A stretch of DNA of 64,000 nucleotides from assembly GCF_052324685.1 (NCBI RefSeq), contig NW_027506900.1, positions 329,501 to 393,500 of the forward strand, written 5' to 3'. The notes under the pieces were generated by a model that was not told where the DNA came from, searched no databases, and worked only from the letters and a program-made list of their open reading frames with translations. This document shows, piece by piece, positions 35,199 through 49,162 of this stretch. The first letter of the stretch is position 1, and the number at the start of each line of letters is the position of its first letter. This stretch comes from Brachyhypopomus gauderio. Taxonomy: Eukaryota > Chordata > Actinopteri > Gymnotiformes > Hypopomidae. The position numbers and the translations under genes were made by a program.

Positions 35199-36181
35199 GC
35201 ACACACACGCACGCACAAGCACGCACACATGCACACACGAGGGGAGGTCAAGCCAAGCTGCTCCTAAGCACTAAACTATACCTGGCCTTCATACAAATTG
35301 GATGCACACTCGGAACTTCAGCAAGCTACAAATGTACGGATCTTCTTTGAAGAGCGTGTGTTGTTCAGGTGCCGGGGAGCACGTTTCCTGGGAACGTGAG
35401 ACTTGCATTCTGTGAATGAACGGCCGTCTCTGCGCTCGCGACGTCTATTCCAGATTTTGTCCAACGTATCGCCGTTGAGCTCGACTCAAACCATCACTAA
35501 ACCGCGAACGTCACCTCCACTGCTCGACTGTCTCCGGGAAACTAAATAACATCAGTCCGTCAGTTGTGAACGCCTGAAAGAACGATAGTAGCTCAGTCAT
35601 CCGACGCATAAGTAAGCAATCACGTTCAGGACAAGAATCGATGTCGAGGGTGGTTCTAATCCTGCTCCTCAAAACAGGCTTTTAAGCCAAAGGAGGTCTG
35701 GTTTGGGAGGTGGGCTAAGAGAGGCGCGCTGGAGTGATGAGGAGCGGGCTGGTGACTGGCGCTGTCCGTCCAGCACCACCGACACTGTCACCTTGCGCCG
35801 CATCACACAACACACACAGGGCGCAAGACTCCCAGCTGCACCTCAATGTGCTTTTACTGTGAATCCATTCGTGCTGGTGATCGCGGACAGTAGCGCTGGA
35901 TGAGGTAGTTCTGTGTTTCTGTTGTCCTTTTTTTTAAGGGGAATCGACGTGGATTACGCGTTTAAATTGCACGCGAAAAGCACCAGCAGTACATGCGTGT
36001 ACTTTTTATACAATAAAATAGACGTTTGTTTTCCACTCGTTCATTTTCACAACTTTTAATCGAATCGATTTTGAACGAGCAATCTATCCATGTGTTGCAC
36101 AAGTCTCAGCGGTATCGCTTGTAGCTTTTCGAACCTGTAGTGATGCCCGGAGCCGATAGAAGATATGCCTAGGGCGACGCG
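34225..36181. promoter_or_regulatory. Shared divergent 5' region of dhtkd1 and kcnc1
   Basis: About 2 kb separates the two divergent start codons and should hold both promoters and 5' UTRs. A CT tract followed by a CA tract (about 35141-35220) lies in the middle. The kcnc1-proximal 800 bp is CpG-rich. No coding exon or clear TATA box was recognised, so the boundaries are inferred from gene positions only. Confidence 0.5.
35141..35220. repeat. Compound (CT)n(CA)n microsatellite
   Basis: About 40 bp of CT followed by about 40 bp of CA with CG variants, in the dhtkd1-kcnc1 intergenic region. Confidence 0.95.
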
Positions 36182-39100
36182 ATGGGCCAAGGCGACGAGA
36201 AGGATCGCATAGTGATAAACGTAGGAGGGATCAAGCATCAGACCTACCGCGGTACTCTGCGCACCTTGCCTGGCACTCGGCTTGCCTGGCTTGCCGAGCC
36301 TGATGCCCCGAACAACTTCGACTATGATGCCAAGATCGGGGAGTTCTTCTTCGATCGCCACCCGGGCGTCTTTGCACACATCCTCAACTACTACCGCACG
36401 GGAAAACTGCATTGTCCAGCAGACGTGTGCGGGCCATTATACGAGGAGGAACTAGCGTTCTGGGGCATTGATGAGACTGATGTAGAACCATGTTGTTGGA
36501 TGACATACCGACAACACCGCGAAGCCGAAGAGGCTCTGGTTAGCTTCGGCGGGGGAGCTCTTGATATTGGCCATGAAGAACCAGAGGCCGACGGTGTCGC
36601 AGAAGCTGCAGAAGGGGACGAGGGGGTTGAGATGACTCGGAGACTGGCGCAGGGAGACTCGCCCGACAACAGATCCGGCCGCTGGAACCGTTGGCAGAAG
36701 AAGATATGGGCGCTCTTTGAGGATCCGTATTCCTCGAAATATGCGCGGGTGAGTGTGAATGAAGCTCATTAGTACGCGATAGAGGGTGTGTAGAAATGTT
36801 CGGTGAATGGGAACATTCGTTTTCTAATGAGTATGTGACATACAAATAACTTTGAATCGTCCAATGCCTTTGAACCTCATCACAAGCTCATTAAGCACGC
36901 AATTCAGACGATGCTAAGAGCTGTCAAATCAGTAGCGACTGATTCTGAAGAGGCACACATCACCTATCAAAAGTTTCATGGCTGTACTTAAGTATCATAG
37001 AGTTAATTTGCGCACTTGTGTCATGCTTGACCCTGCGCATGAATGTGGAGGGTTAGTCATTTCACTGTTTGAACGTATTGTAGTTGTAAGACAGCATACG
37101 GTGGAAGCGTGGTGATAGCCCTACAGCTGGGTGCTCACAGCTGCACTTCCCTCCCAGAACATGCAGCCACAGATCATAACTCATTCACTTTGATGTGCTA
37201 CAAGCAGTCGTTTCAATCCCTGGGGAGAGACACTCACACTGTGGTGCCTCTCTCATTAGGCTGATTTAATTGTAATGTCCATGCACAATAGCTCCTCTTC
37301 CTGATATTACAGCATCACTCTCACCATGGGTCTGAATGTATTTTCAGCTCTTACACGCGTTTGGCAGTCAAGTTGAAATTGCTCAGTTCTCGGATGAAAA
37401 GCGCTGGCACTGGTTACACGCTATGGCAGGCCTCCAAGGTCCAAATAAGCTGGCTGTGGGAAACAACTAAATGTAGCCTACGAGAGGGTAAAAGAGAGAG
37501 AGGCAGACCATGTCAGAGAGACAGACCATGACGTGGAGAGCGTGATAGGGGGAGGAATAAAGAGAGGGAAGAAAAAGGAGAGAAGAGATGTGTGCAGTTC
37601 TTTCTCAGAAATAGCACTGGCCCAGGCTACTGATATCTGTTTCAGAATGATAGTGATGATGCTGAGTTCTGGATGGAGATGTTGGATTTATTCGGCTGTC
37701 TGGGGAAGTCCTGCTCCACTGCTGGGAGACAAACCTGCTTGAGATTTGTTGTGGCTGGGACCTGCTCAAGCACCGCCTTGTCTAAAATAACCTGTAGCAC
37801 GCTATAGAAGTCATCTTATACTCTTAGATACTAGAAAAGGCTCGTATTTCTAAATATTTGCTTCTAATTATGTTTGTAATTGCTATGCCACTATTTTATA
37901 TGTTCATGTTACTAACATATAAAATAGACATGGCTTTGGGGGACTAAATTAAGAGTCCCGCATTGTGTGTTAAGTAAGAAGTCTTATGGTCATCTTCCAG
38001 TCAGGTGGAGAGAATCGGGATTTTGCATCTTACATCAAATTTGTATTCAGAAGATGGAGTGTTTTTTAAACTCAGACTAAACGCAATGTCTTACCCCTCA
38101 GGGCTGAATGTGTTAGAGACCATGTACAAAAAATGGCTGCAATTCAACTGTGTATTGGCTGCAGATTGACATCCTAATGTCCACAATTTGTTGGTGGGGA
38201 TTCTGTTCTAAGGCTTTTCTCACTATGAAAGAACTGGGCTTAATGTGTTTTTCTGAGACAATTTAATTGTGTGGAGCTATTTTTAGACTCCCTCCATCAG
38301 ACTGTACATCTTAATTACATTACAACTTGACAACTCAATAACTCATTGCAATCACATTTACAGCATTGGGCAGATGTTCTAATCCAGACCAACTTACATG
38401 TTTATCAGGACAACTGTACATGCACTCCCTGGGTATCAAACCCATGACCTCTGTACTACTAATCACTACCATACTATTCCAGGGACATGCCCTACCAGAT
38501 CCATCACGTATTCTAATATCAGTGTATCTGTGAAGAAAACTATAGGTTTTTAGTGAGTATCAAAGCATCATCTGTGAGTGGTATGTTCATGAAGTCCAGC
38601 AGCAAACCCGCAATAAAAATGTTTCTTAGCAGAACTGTCTTGTGCATTTAAAGTGCTCAACAAAGAGCTCTACAACCGCTTTGCTCATGGATGATGCCTG
38701 GAGGGTAAACAGAGGGATTCACAGTAAGACCTAGTGATGAAATGATGCCAGAATAACAACAGTAGAGCGTCAGTGATAATGCCAGGCCATCATAGTAATG
38801 GAGAATTTGTTATTCTTATGTATGCTTTTCTATGGTCTGACATACACATGCCAAAGGTTTTGTTTTGAACACTATCATTTTTTTCTGTTGTCTTAATGTG
38901 CACAGGTAATGTTTTTGCAATCTGTGATTTGAATGACGGGGTCATTGTGCATCTGGTCAGGCTGTGTTTACAGAGGCCAGCTGGTGGGATATGTGTGTGT
39001 TGTTGATTGTATGTGGGCTTAAGAGTTGGCTGGTCCAGGTTTGTCTTTTCAGTAATTATCCTCCCACTTGTCACTCATTAGCTTGCCCGGTAGGAGAGCA

Positions 39101-39163
<63 letters not shown>

Positions 39164-39218
39164 GTGAGAGGACAGGAGCTTAACAGCGGCATTACATCAG
39201 TACACACTGCTCAGCAAG

Positions 39219-39259
<41 letters not shown>

Positions 39260-40453
39260 TACAAACTCACAGGCACACTCTTGCATATGTACATGCAGAA
39301 GGAGAAGTACTACGTTCAGAGACGGAGATTATATTTAACTTCCTAGTATTTCAGCCTGCTCCAAATGCACAACGTTCATATTCACTGTGGACATTTAGAG
39401 TCTATGATATGTGTAAACTTGTTGTCACCTTTACTGCCACAGCTCAGCACAGCGCAGCACATTATGGCCATACCTGCTGAGATCATCATTCTGGGGCAGC
39501 AGGGCGAAGAGCATGTAGTGTTGCATAAGGTGTGGCTCATCTAATGTTTTTATGCCTCACACTGTCATTAATTAGATGGTTAGGTGGGTTTAGAAAAGAT
39601 CCAATGACTTTATGACTATACACCCAGATGAAACTGCCTACAATGCTGATCCCCAGCATAATGATCAGATTAAAACCAACACATAGCATGCATGGTCAAA
39701 AAATTACAAATGGTTGAAATTGACACTAATCCACAGGGAGTCTGAAAGCTTCTGGCATGAAGTAATGAGACTGGATATCGCTTCTCCATTTGTGGAAGCC
39801 AAGAAGGAGAAGTGATGGTAATCACAAAACTCTGTTCTTGCCGCAATCAATTATTAACAGCATCTCTACTGTCTGTGTGGTTGCCTTGCAATAGTGGGCT
39901 GTAGAAACTGGCCTACACTTCTGAAACAGTACCTTGCATTTATCTGTAGCCTCTGTACACTCTGTACACTTATCGTCCTTTGAAACATTCCCTGCCATCG
40001 CTTACTTCTATTTTCATTGCTCATTCACACTTTCTCTATTTTATTTCATCCGATAATATGACCGATAATATAACCATTTTGCTTTCTGCCTAACCCCTCA
40101 TCTTCAACACCTCCTCTAGAGTTCATTTGTTTACCTCTGCATTCCTCCGAGGCCTTTCTTAAGCCGGGTGGCCGTCTGCTCTCCTTCTTTTGGTTTATGC
40201 CTTTCCTTTTCTCCATCCCCTCCCCCACACCATCCCTTCTACCCTTTTAAACCCTAATGTCCCTCTCTCTAGCTGTTCCGTCCCACTGGTTTCTCCTCCA
40301 GTGGGCTGACACGGTGCTGCCTTCACCGAGCTGCAAAGCCCAGCCTCCGACCAAACACGGGCTTTCTGCTCGGGCACAAAGAAGAGAGCTGATCCTAATG
40401 ACTAGTGAAAAGTGCCTATTAGTGTCGGTGGGTGGATTGGTAGGTGTATTTGT

Positions 40454-40492
<39 letters not shown>

Positions 40493-42977
40493 TGCGCTTA
40501 GTGCCTCAAACAAAACATCCTTGCTTCCCACAAATGACCATCAAACTCTGTTTGACAAAGTACTGGCTGACCTAGATATGAAGTGCCTGTTGAGGTAGAC
40601 TTTGTGAGATGCAGTGTATCGTAGAAACAGATGAAAACTGATCAGTAGATGACTTTCAAAGTATGGCTACTAGATAAGTGCTTGCATGGCAATGCCATCT
40701 TTGGAAACTTCATTAAATGTCATTATGTAATTATTTAATAGCTTTTGTCTGCCCATTTATTGCTAGTTAGAGTCAAATAAAAATGGACCTATCATACATC
40801 CCAACCTGAATGAACAACACAACTAACAAACAAACGAAATAATAATGCCTGATGGAGGATTATCTATTTCATCAAGTCACTTAGGCACAACTGCAGGCTG
40901 CAACGGCAGTTGAAAAGCACCAGTTCATCAGCAGTTGCAAACCGCCTGATCACTGGCAAGAGATCCACCAGCTTGTCCTCTCCAGAAATCCAACCCCCAC
41001 CGTTCGTACATGTTTACCTCTGATGTTCCAGTGGCGGAGGGATCAAAGCCTTACACTGTCCACCCCCTGAACCAGCACACAACCAGCCCAGGGTGACCGA
41101 CCTTGCAGGGGCAGTGTGCAGCTCCCTGGAGAGGGGGGGGGGGTTGCAGTTAAATTTAGCCCAGGGAGGTGGAGGGGAGTTGGGTTGGCGCCATTCTGCC
41201 ATCCTCCGCTGTCCTTGGGCTCAAGCGGTGACCTTGAGCTTCAGTGACAGTGGTGGTAGAGGAAGAGGGGCTTAAGTGACACGCTCTAGTTGACATGGCA
41301 GGATCCTGTTGCTCACAGAGAAACTGAAGAAGCAACACAATCCTGTCCCAGTTCCTTTAAGTTCTGCTGAAGCCATTTATGGGCAACTAGTATCAATGTG
41401 ATATTTATCCACGCTCTCTGTTGTCTGTACAACTGGGAGAATATGTTCACATTTAACACTGATGACTGATTTTGAGGATTTGATATTAAAGATGTGGTAA
41501 TATTCAGGACTATTTGCCAACCCCGCAGATAATTTCTTGTTCTATGCTAAATGTCTTTCTTCTCTTTTTTACACAGTGGATAGCTTTTGCATCTCTGTTC
41601 TTCATCCTGGTGTCCATCACAACTTTCTGTCTGGAAACTCATGAGGCCTTCAACCCCATAATCAACCGCACAGATATTGACATAGTGGACAACGTGACCG
41701 TGGAGCGTATTTACCCAGAGACGGAGACCATGGTGCAGCTCACATACATCGAGGGTGTCTGCGTTATCTGGTTCACCTTCGAGTTCCTCATACGAATCAC
41801 CTTCTGTCCCAACAAACTCAAATTCATAAGAAATGCACTCAACATCATTGACTTTGTGGCCATCCTGCCCTTCTACCTGGAGGTGGGACTGAGTGGCCTC
41901 TCCTCTAAGGCAGCGAAGGACGTGTTGGGGTTCCTGCGGGTGGTGCGCTTTGTCCGGATCCTGCGCATTTTCAAGCTGACGCGCCACTTCGTGGGTCTGC
42001 GGGTGCTGGGGCACACGCTCCGCGCCAGCACCAACGAGTTCATCCTCCTCATCATCTTCCTCGCCCTGGGCGTGCTCATATTCGCCACCATGATTTACTA
42101 TGCCGAACGCATTGGAGCCAACCCCAACGATCCTCGCGCTAGTGAACACACACATTTTAAGAACATCCCTATTGGCTTCTGGTGGGCTGTGGTTACAATG
42201 ACGACGCTCGGCTATGGTGACATGTATCCTCAGACGACCTCCGGCATGTTGGTGGGTGCTCTCTGCGCTCTGGCTGGTGTGCTGACAATCGCCATGCCTG
42301 TTCCCGTCATTGTCAACAACTTCGGCATGTATTACTCCCTGGCAATGGCAAAACAAAAACTACCAAAGAAAAAGAGCAAGCATATCCCTCGGGCACCCCA
42401 GCTGGGTTCCCCCAACTACTGTAAGTCGGCCATTAATTCTCCAAGACCCAGCACACACAGCGATTCCTGCCCTCTGGCCCAGGAAGAAGTCTCTGAGATT
42501 AGATACCAAGGTAGGATACCGAGTTGCTAAGAGAAAGTAGCTTACTCTGTAAGCCATGAAAGCTGGCCATTGCAAAGTAATATATGAGCAATCTACTGCA
42601 AGCTCTAAAAAAGCATGTATGGCTGCCCACACTATGTCATTACTCTAAATAATTTAATTAGCATTGATCTCAATACAAAGAAATCCATCAGACAACAAAC
42701 GTTGCCCCATTAAAATTTATTGCTTAATGTTAACGTTATTGCATAATGAAATTTGAGTTGGTTAGTTTGTTTATTCTATGTATTCTGTGACAATGGCCAG
42801 TCAACCTGACTGGGCCACCAAACAGGAGTTCAGTGACACACACTCAATGATCAGCAAGATGATCAGAGAACAGCACAGACACACACTCGGAAATCTGCAC
42901 AGACAAACACTCACCCGCACACACTCACCCGCACACACACGCACCTGCACACACACCCACCCACACACACGCACGCA

Positions 42978-43068
<91 letters not shown>

Positions 43069-43840
43069 GGTCCAGCCCAGTGGATACACACTGAGGGACC
43101 AGTACAGATAACCACTCAGAGACCTGCACAGACACACAGTCAGGGACCAGCATGGGTGAAAGGCAGAGCTTTATTGGTGCATAGCAAATATGCTTACAAT
43201 CTCTGCTCAGACCTGCAGCATGGTTCTGTTGCACTGGCTACTCAGAAAACTTACTTTAAAGAGTCGAAATCCATTTCTATTACCAGATGCTTCGTCTCAT
43301 GCATGGATTTCTTAAAGCTTTAAATTGAATGAGAGTGTGGCACTGGCTTTGCCTACAGACTTCACATTTTTATAATCCTATATGTAATGCTTCATATATG
43401 TAACAGTATCCTGAAAGGCTTGACTGTTAGTCACAAACTCCGCCACTAGATTTGTGAAAACAAAATCTAATGCACCAGTTGTGTTATTAAGCCAATGTTA
43501 ATGCTTAAGTTTTTTGTATCAGACATCTCTCATTGTGTTTCAAAGTTTCATTCTCTCTTGATGTCAAAATCACATGCTGTCACCAGAGCTTTATAATTAC
43601 CAACTATATCCATAGCCAGGTCTGTTACAGACCTGAGATTCATCAGCTAAGTGTGCTGCTGGGGGCAGGCTTAGGCTAAACACTGATCACTGAACACTGC
43701 TGCACCCAGGTTACTGACAGCGGGACACTGCTTTAGGGCTGTGCTCTGCAGTTATGTTATCAGGTACTCCCTGAAAATGTCACAGTCTAGTTAATCATGT
43801 TCATCCGTACAAATTATTTCATTGTATTTTAGACTAGAAA

Positions 43841-43919
<79 letters not shown>

Positions 43920-45974
43920 CTGATAGAACATTTCATTTTCTGTCTTTGGCCAGTGTTTAGATAATGACACCAATGTGGTTGATTTTGTTCTTTCCTACTG
44001 CATGTTGGATGTTAAGTTAAACAATGCTAATGTTTTTTTAAAGGATATTTATGTCCACATTGGAGAACCAAGTAGAAAGTATAACCACGTTTATCCGTAG
44101 TGCCACCCCCCACACTCACCAGGGACTATAAGGACCCCCCTCACTCACCAGGGACTATAAGGACCCCCCTCACTCACCAGGGACTATAAGGACCCCCCAC
44201 ACTCACCAGGGACTATAAGGACCCCCCACACTCACCAGGGACTATAAGGACCCCCCACACTCACCAGGGACTATAAGGACCCCCCACACTCACCAGGGAC
44301 TATAAGGACCCCCCTCACTCACCAGGGACTATAAGGACCCCCCTCACTCACCAGGGACTATAAGGACCCCCCTCACTCACCAGGGACTATAAGGACCCCC
44401 CTCACTCACCAGGGACTATAAGGACCCCCCACACTCACCAGGGACTATAAGGACCCCCCACACTCACCAGGGACTATAAGGACCCCCCTCACTCACCAGG
44501 GACTATAAGGACCCCCCACACTCACCAGGGACTATAAGGACCCCCCTCACTCACCAGGGACTAGAAGGACCCCCCACACTCACCAGGGACTATAAGGACC
44601 CCCCACACTCACCAGGGACTATAAGGACCCCCCACACTCACCAGGGACTATAAGGACCCCCCACACTCACCAGGGACTATAAGGACCCCCCTCACTCACC
44701 AGGGACTATAAGGACCCCCCACACTCACCAGGGACTATAAGGACCCCCCTCACTCACCAGGGACTATAAGGACCCCCCACACTCACCAGGGACTATAAGG
44801 ACCCCCCACACTCACCAGGGACTATAAGGACCCCCCTCACTCACCAGGGACTATAAGGACCCCCCACACTCACCAGGGACTATAAGGACCCCCCTCACTC
44901 ACCAGGGACTATAAGGACCCCCCACACTCACCAGGGACTATAAGGACCCCCCACACTCACCAGGGACTATAAGGACCCCCCTCACTCACCAGGGACTATA
45001 AGGACCCCCCTCACTCACCAGGGACTATAAGGACCCCCCACACTCACCAGGGACTATAAGGACAAGAAGCTGCTCGTTTATTGCTTGGTTAGCAGTGTCT
45101 GGCTTCATCTTTAGTTTGAGGTGTGTTAATCCTAGGTGAGATTAGTCCAACTGGTTCCAGTTTGTGGGTATTAGGACACCCAAGTGCTACTTAAGTATGT
45201 CAAAACATTTGGTATGTCAAACTGAAACATGGCTGATGATAGGACACCATGACAATACACTCTTGTAAAAGTAAAAAGAGGAAAAAGAGAATACATAATA
45301 CTGCAGCATAACTCTAAAGATGATGATACTCTCAAGTGTATTCAGTAGCAATACTGGATATTGCAGTTGACGGTAAGAGCAAGTTGAATACTGAGGAGCA
45401 AAGAAATATTTTAATTCCAGGTGCAACCAAACGTGTGATAGTTCACTTAACAGTGCTAAAGACAGTGGATGTTTCTAGGACTAAAACATGTCATATATTT
45501 GACTGATTAAGTAATTCACCAGCTTGAATCCCACTAAGCCAAAAGTCCCCAAAACAAAATGAAACTGAAAATGGCTGAATTGCAGGCCTTCAAACCACTA
45601 ATAGAGTAGATACCCAGTGTCTGTCACACATCACCATATGGAAATGCTATGGGACAATAAACTATGGATTTTTTGTAAGCTTTCGTAACCACCTGAAGCA
45701 AATATTGATAGATAGCTTGGACTGGGGAAGTGTATGAAGCATGATTCTGGTCCATTATAGCCATAAATTCGATTCAAATAAGACAGAGATACTGTGTTTT
45801 TGACTCATGGTCTCTGTTTCATTTAAAATTTGGAGTACAGATCATGTTATATATTGTCTAACTATTGTCTAACTCTCACAAAACCTACAGACTGCATTGC
45901 ATGTAGCACAGCAGACATGACTAAAAATAAAAATACAACAAAACATTTATTAAAATAGTACAGACAGACAGACA

Positions 45975-46020
<46 letters not shown>

Positions 46021-47689
46021 ATGAAGGAAACGGGTATGGTAAGGACATAAGGATGTCATAAGACACAGTGTTGATAGTATTACTGCTAATGCTGACGGTG
46101 AGCTGTAACTAAGCTAATACTGAAACATATCATCTCCCTTTGTCTCAAGCTGAGGTGTGTCATCTGTCCTTGTTTTTGATTACAGATTTTAAAGTCAATG
46201 GAGAGGCATCTAAAGCAGCCCTGGCTAATGAGGACTGTCCCCACATTGACCAGGCAGTGTCACCTGAGGAAGTGTTCAGCCCTGTGGATCGTGAGAGACC
46301 CTGTTTCCTGCTCACCTCCAGAGAACGGGGCAATCACATAGGGGCAAGAGTCAGGAAGGGTACGTAACCAGTCGCTATTAACCATCTCCAGATTAGGGAG
46401 CGCACGCAAAGTGCTTACAGTGAAATGGAGCAGCTGTCAGAATAGATCGGCTTCTCACTGCAGACTGATCAGGCAGTCTCGCAGTGTGGTCTGACTCCAG
46501 CCCTCAGATCTTTCCTTAAGATCTGCAGTGTAAGTTGTGATAGAGAAACATGTTCTGGAGTTACATTGATAGAACCCATTGGTTCTCTTCTCTACCATAT
46601 TTATACAATGCACAATGACACACATTCAGTGGCATAGATTTACATGAAAATATATTAAACATTTTACATTATTCTAGCCTACCTCAAGTGAACATGCGGG
46701 TCAAAAAGAATCGAAAACATTTGCCAGGCAAAATTGGTGAATTTGCTCTTATCAAAGAAAACTAATGCTTGATTAAGAATTAGTTATGCATGCAGATTCA
46801 CTATGGTGGGTGGTATTGATGACAGTAAAGCTCAAAGAGATGCAGCATGGGGTATGAGGCATGCAGTCACATGACAAGAACTCAGCCAGTCAGAGGCTCT
46901 TAGAGCTTAGCCTCAGTTTTAAGACTTCACTTCATATCGGACTCATATATTGAACTCACTGCACTACCGAACTGCCATTAGTCCAAGGCGAGATGAGAGG
47001 ATATTACCATTGTGAGTGGGTTATTTCATATTAGATAATCACATAACTCCAAAGGCGTGACCTGACACTGACTCCAAGAGCTTCCTGTTGCTTGAGCAGG
47101 AGGAGCCCAATTATGTTACACCCCATTTGATACCAAAGCAAGGTTGTTTTAGGCATTGCTGTAAACCATGTGACGGCTGCAGAGGAAACCTGTTAGGTTA
47201 TAATTGGAGCAGACAAGATTTGTAGGTCAAGCTCAAAACATTCCATCAGAACCCATATAACAGCAGAACCGAATACAGGACTAAACAGCTTGACAGACTG
47301 ATTCTTGCTTATCCGACACAATATGAAACCACAGGCAAATGTAATTTCATTTTCAAATAGGAAACATATGCAGAGCTTCTAGGGAAGAGCTATTTGCTAT
47401 GCGGAACATTGATAATTTGCAACATGTTTTGTTGAGCTGATGTGTCTGGCTGTGTTCTTTGGTGTCTCTTTACAGCTGTGTTGTGCTGGTTAGCACTGTG
47501 ATACCACCACATGCATGCACTATACAGACTAATGCATAATACATAACACGCATGGAGGATGATATGGTTGACTTGGTGAATGGTCACTGTCAACTGTTTC
47601 ACCATGAGCACATGATAGAGAAACACACTAATGCACCCCTAAGTGCCAAAATACATGTCTACTCAGATGCACACTTAGTATACACGCAT

Positions 47690-47749
<60 letters not shown>

Positions 47750-47939
47750 GTGCGCGTTTGGCATTTGAGGCTGCACTGTGGTGTACTGAAAGCCCTTTCT
47801 CTCTTCAAATGAAGGTTATGAAAAGCCATGGAGCCATAGCAGCAGCATGTCTGGAGGCGTGGCCTCAGTGTCGGCCCTCCCCTGCAGCCCGCCCTGTCTC
47901 ATGCAACAGGCCCACTCCCCCATCCCATCCATCCTGTAG
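36182..47939 (+). CDS. kcnc1: Voltage-gated potassium channel Kv3.1-type (Shaw family)
   Basis: Kv3 channels form tetramers in neuronal plasma membrane and give fast, high-threshold K+ currents for rapid firing (known). Exons: 36182-36748, 41577-42510, 46186-46359, 47815-47939; 1800 nt, 599 aa. The start [16 protein letters not shown] matches mammalian KCNC1. The T1 domain has the zinc motif HCPADVC followed 20 residues later by CC (H-X5-C-X20-CC). Exon 2 carries S1 ([19 protein letters not shown]), the S4 arginine ladder [17 protein letters not shown], the selectivity filter [12 protein letters not shown], and the S6 hinge PVPVIVNNF. Exon 3 ([20 protein letters not shown]) matches the KCNC1 C-terminus. 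Exon 4 ends HSPIPSIL and a stop at 47937-47939, a tail used by Kv3 splice forms. Reading through the exon 3 donor gives a shorter form ending RKGT. Which kcnc1 duplicate this is cannot be told here. No lesions were seen. Confidence 0.95.
39105..39254. repeat. (TG)n and (CA)n tracts in close inverted arrangement
   Basis: A TG tract (39105-39160) and a CA tract (39220-39254) lie 60 bp apart on the same strand, so together they form a potential large hairpin. Located in kcnc1 intron 1. Confidence 0.93.
40456..40489. repeat. (TG)n microsatellite
   Basis: Short TG tract in kcnc1 intron 1. Confidence 0.95.
42960..43064. repeat. (CACG)n(CA)n microsatellite
   Basis: About 30 bp of CACG-type tetranucleotide repeats leading into about 70 bp of pure CA, preceded by looser CA-rich sequence from 42912. 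Confidence 0.95.
43845..43917. repeat. (CA)n microsatellite
   Basis: 73 bp of pure CA in kcnc1 intron 2. Confidence 0.97.
44105..45063. repeat. 29-bp minisatellite, about 33 copies
   Basis: Near-perfect tandem array of a 29-bp unit built from CACTCACCAGGGACTATAAG followed by GACCCCCC and one dimorphic base, A or T. Almost all variation is at that one base; one unit near 44560 has TAG for TAT in ACTATAAGG. It lies in kcnc1 intron 2. There are no spacers between repeats. Confidence 0.97.
45961..46018. repeat. (CAGA)n(CA)n microsatellite
   Basis: Four CAGA units followed by about 40 bp of CA, 170 bp upstream of kcnc1 exon 3. Confidence 0.95.
47692..47745. repeat. (CA)n microsatellite
   Basis: About 54 bp of CA, 70 bp upstream of the acceptor of kcnc1 exon 4. 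Confidence 0.95.
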
Positions 47940-49162
47940 CATGGACAACCAAACTAACCAATCAGAGGCCCCGCTCTGCAGTGCTGCGCTGAGACTCCTG
48001 CCCACACTGTGTACCATCTTTCATCAGCCTATTAGCTCTTCGCTCTCTCTCTGTCTGTCATTAGCTCTTCGCTCTCTCTCTGTCTGTCTCTGTCTGTCTG
48101 TCTCTATCTCCGATCTTATACTGTGGTTTCCTCCGAGCTTTTAGTCTGGTCTCTTGCTACTCATGTCATATTGTGTCCCATACTTTTGTCCTGCTTGTTT
48201 TCTCTCCCTTCTCCCTTTATCATGGTTTCTCCTCTTCATCTTTCTCGTCATTCACGTCTTTCCTTGTCTCCTCTTTTGAGAAGCCGGCATTATCCTGCTC
48301 TCCCTTTCTCTCTCACCCTCCTCTCTTCCCACTTTCAGTGTTTCTAAAGCTGTGGTTTTCATCAGGTGCTATTGGTCACCTTTTTTTTTTGAAGAAAAAA
48401 AAAAAAAGAAAATGGCTGTTTCATATAAATTACATTCTGAAAGTAATCATGTAATAGAAAATAGCTTAAAAGGACACTAACCAATCCTAATTCTATGATG
48501 CACACATCATCAGCATTAAACTATAACTGAAGTAACCTCATTTGCATTTGCATGCCTTGCATGGGAAACTGAAAAAAATGTAAGTCTAATGAAAACGTAA
48601 GAAAATGATCTTGTTTTGCGTTCAAACCTTCTTTACACATACATAATGCAGGCACAGTATATCACTGGAGATTATATAAAGTCCATGTAGCAGTGAAGAC
48701 ACTTTTCTTTGCTGACACATTTTGCCTTTCCCCAAACCATGACCCTGTGTGTGTTTGAGCGCACACCATTTCTAACAGTAGCAGTGGTCAGTTCGGCCAT
48801 CCAACTTTTCTTCTGGAAAAAGACTAAAATGCAAATAGTGAAATAGTGCACTTTAACTTTGATAATGACCATCTACCTAAGGGAGCAAATTTATTCCACC
48901 TTTTTCAAGATGTAATACCAGCTTAATAAATAAGAGTATGCTTTTGAGTAAAGTTCAGCGTTTATTTTTCAGAAATTGTTTAACACCGTGATAATTGGAG
49001 TAACGTACACTGTTCTCTGTAGCAAATTTATTGTAAGTGTATAATATAAGAATATGTGCAGTTGACAAAAAAATATGTATGTACTTTTGGAGTTACTTGG
49101 GGAAAGGTAAATGCATGCACTTTTATGCAAAAAAAGAGGTACAGTATGCGAATGACACTGTA

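Larger units (their letters stand above)
36749..41576. other. kcnc1 intron 1
   Basis: 4.8 kb with three dinucleotide tracts and no recognised exon or mobile element. The 40180-40300 stretch is pyrimidine-rich. Open frames are short or low complexity. Confidence 0.7.
42511..46185. other. kcnc1 intron 2
   Basis: 3.7 kb with three CA tracts and a large 29-bp minisatellite. No other exon was recognised. A 181-residue open frame over 42778-43323 is encoded mostly by CA repeat and is not a gene. Confidence 0.75.

Noticed and set aside
36056-36412. 118-residue minus-strand frame overlapping the kcnc1 start
   Set aside because: It is antisense to kcnc1 exon 1, which encodes a strongly conserved T1 domain on the plus strand.
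41547-42356. 269-residue open frame on the minus strand
   Set aside because: It is the antisense shadow of kcnc1 exon 2. The His/Glu-rich composition is what the reverse of that exon would give.
42778-43323. 181-residue open frame on the plus strand
   Set aside because: Most of it is Thr-His encoded by a CA/CACG microsatellite inside kcnc1 intron 2, with no conserved domain.
44105-45063. Regular 29-bp repeats reminiscent of a CRISPR array
   Set aside because: There are no spacers between repeats, and the surroundings are an intron of a vertebrate gene. It is a minisatellite.
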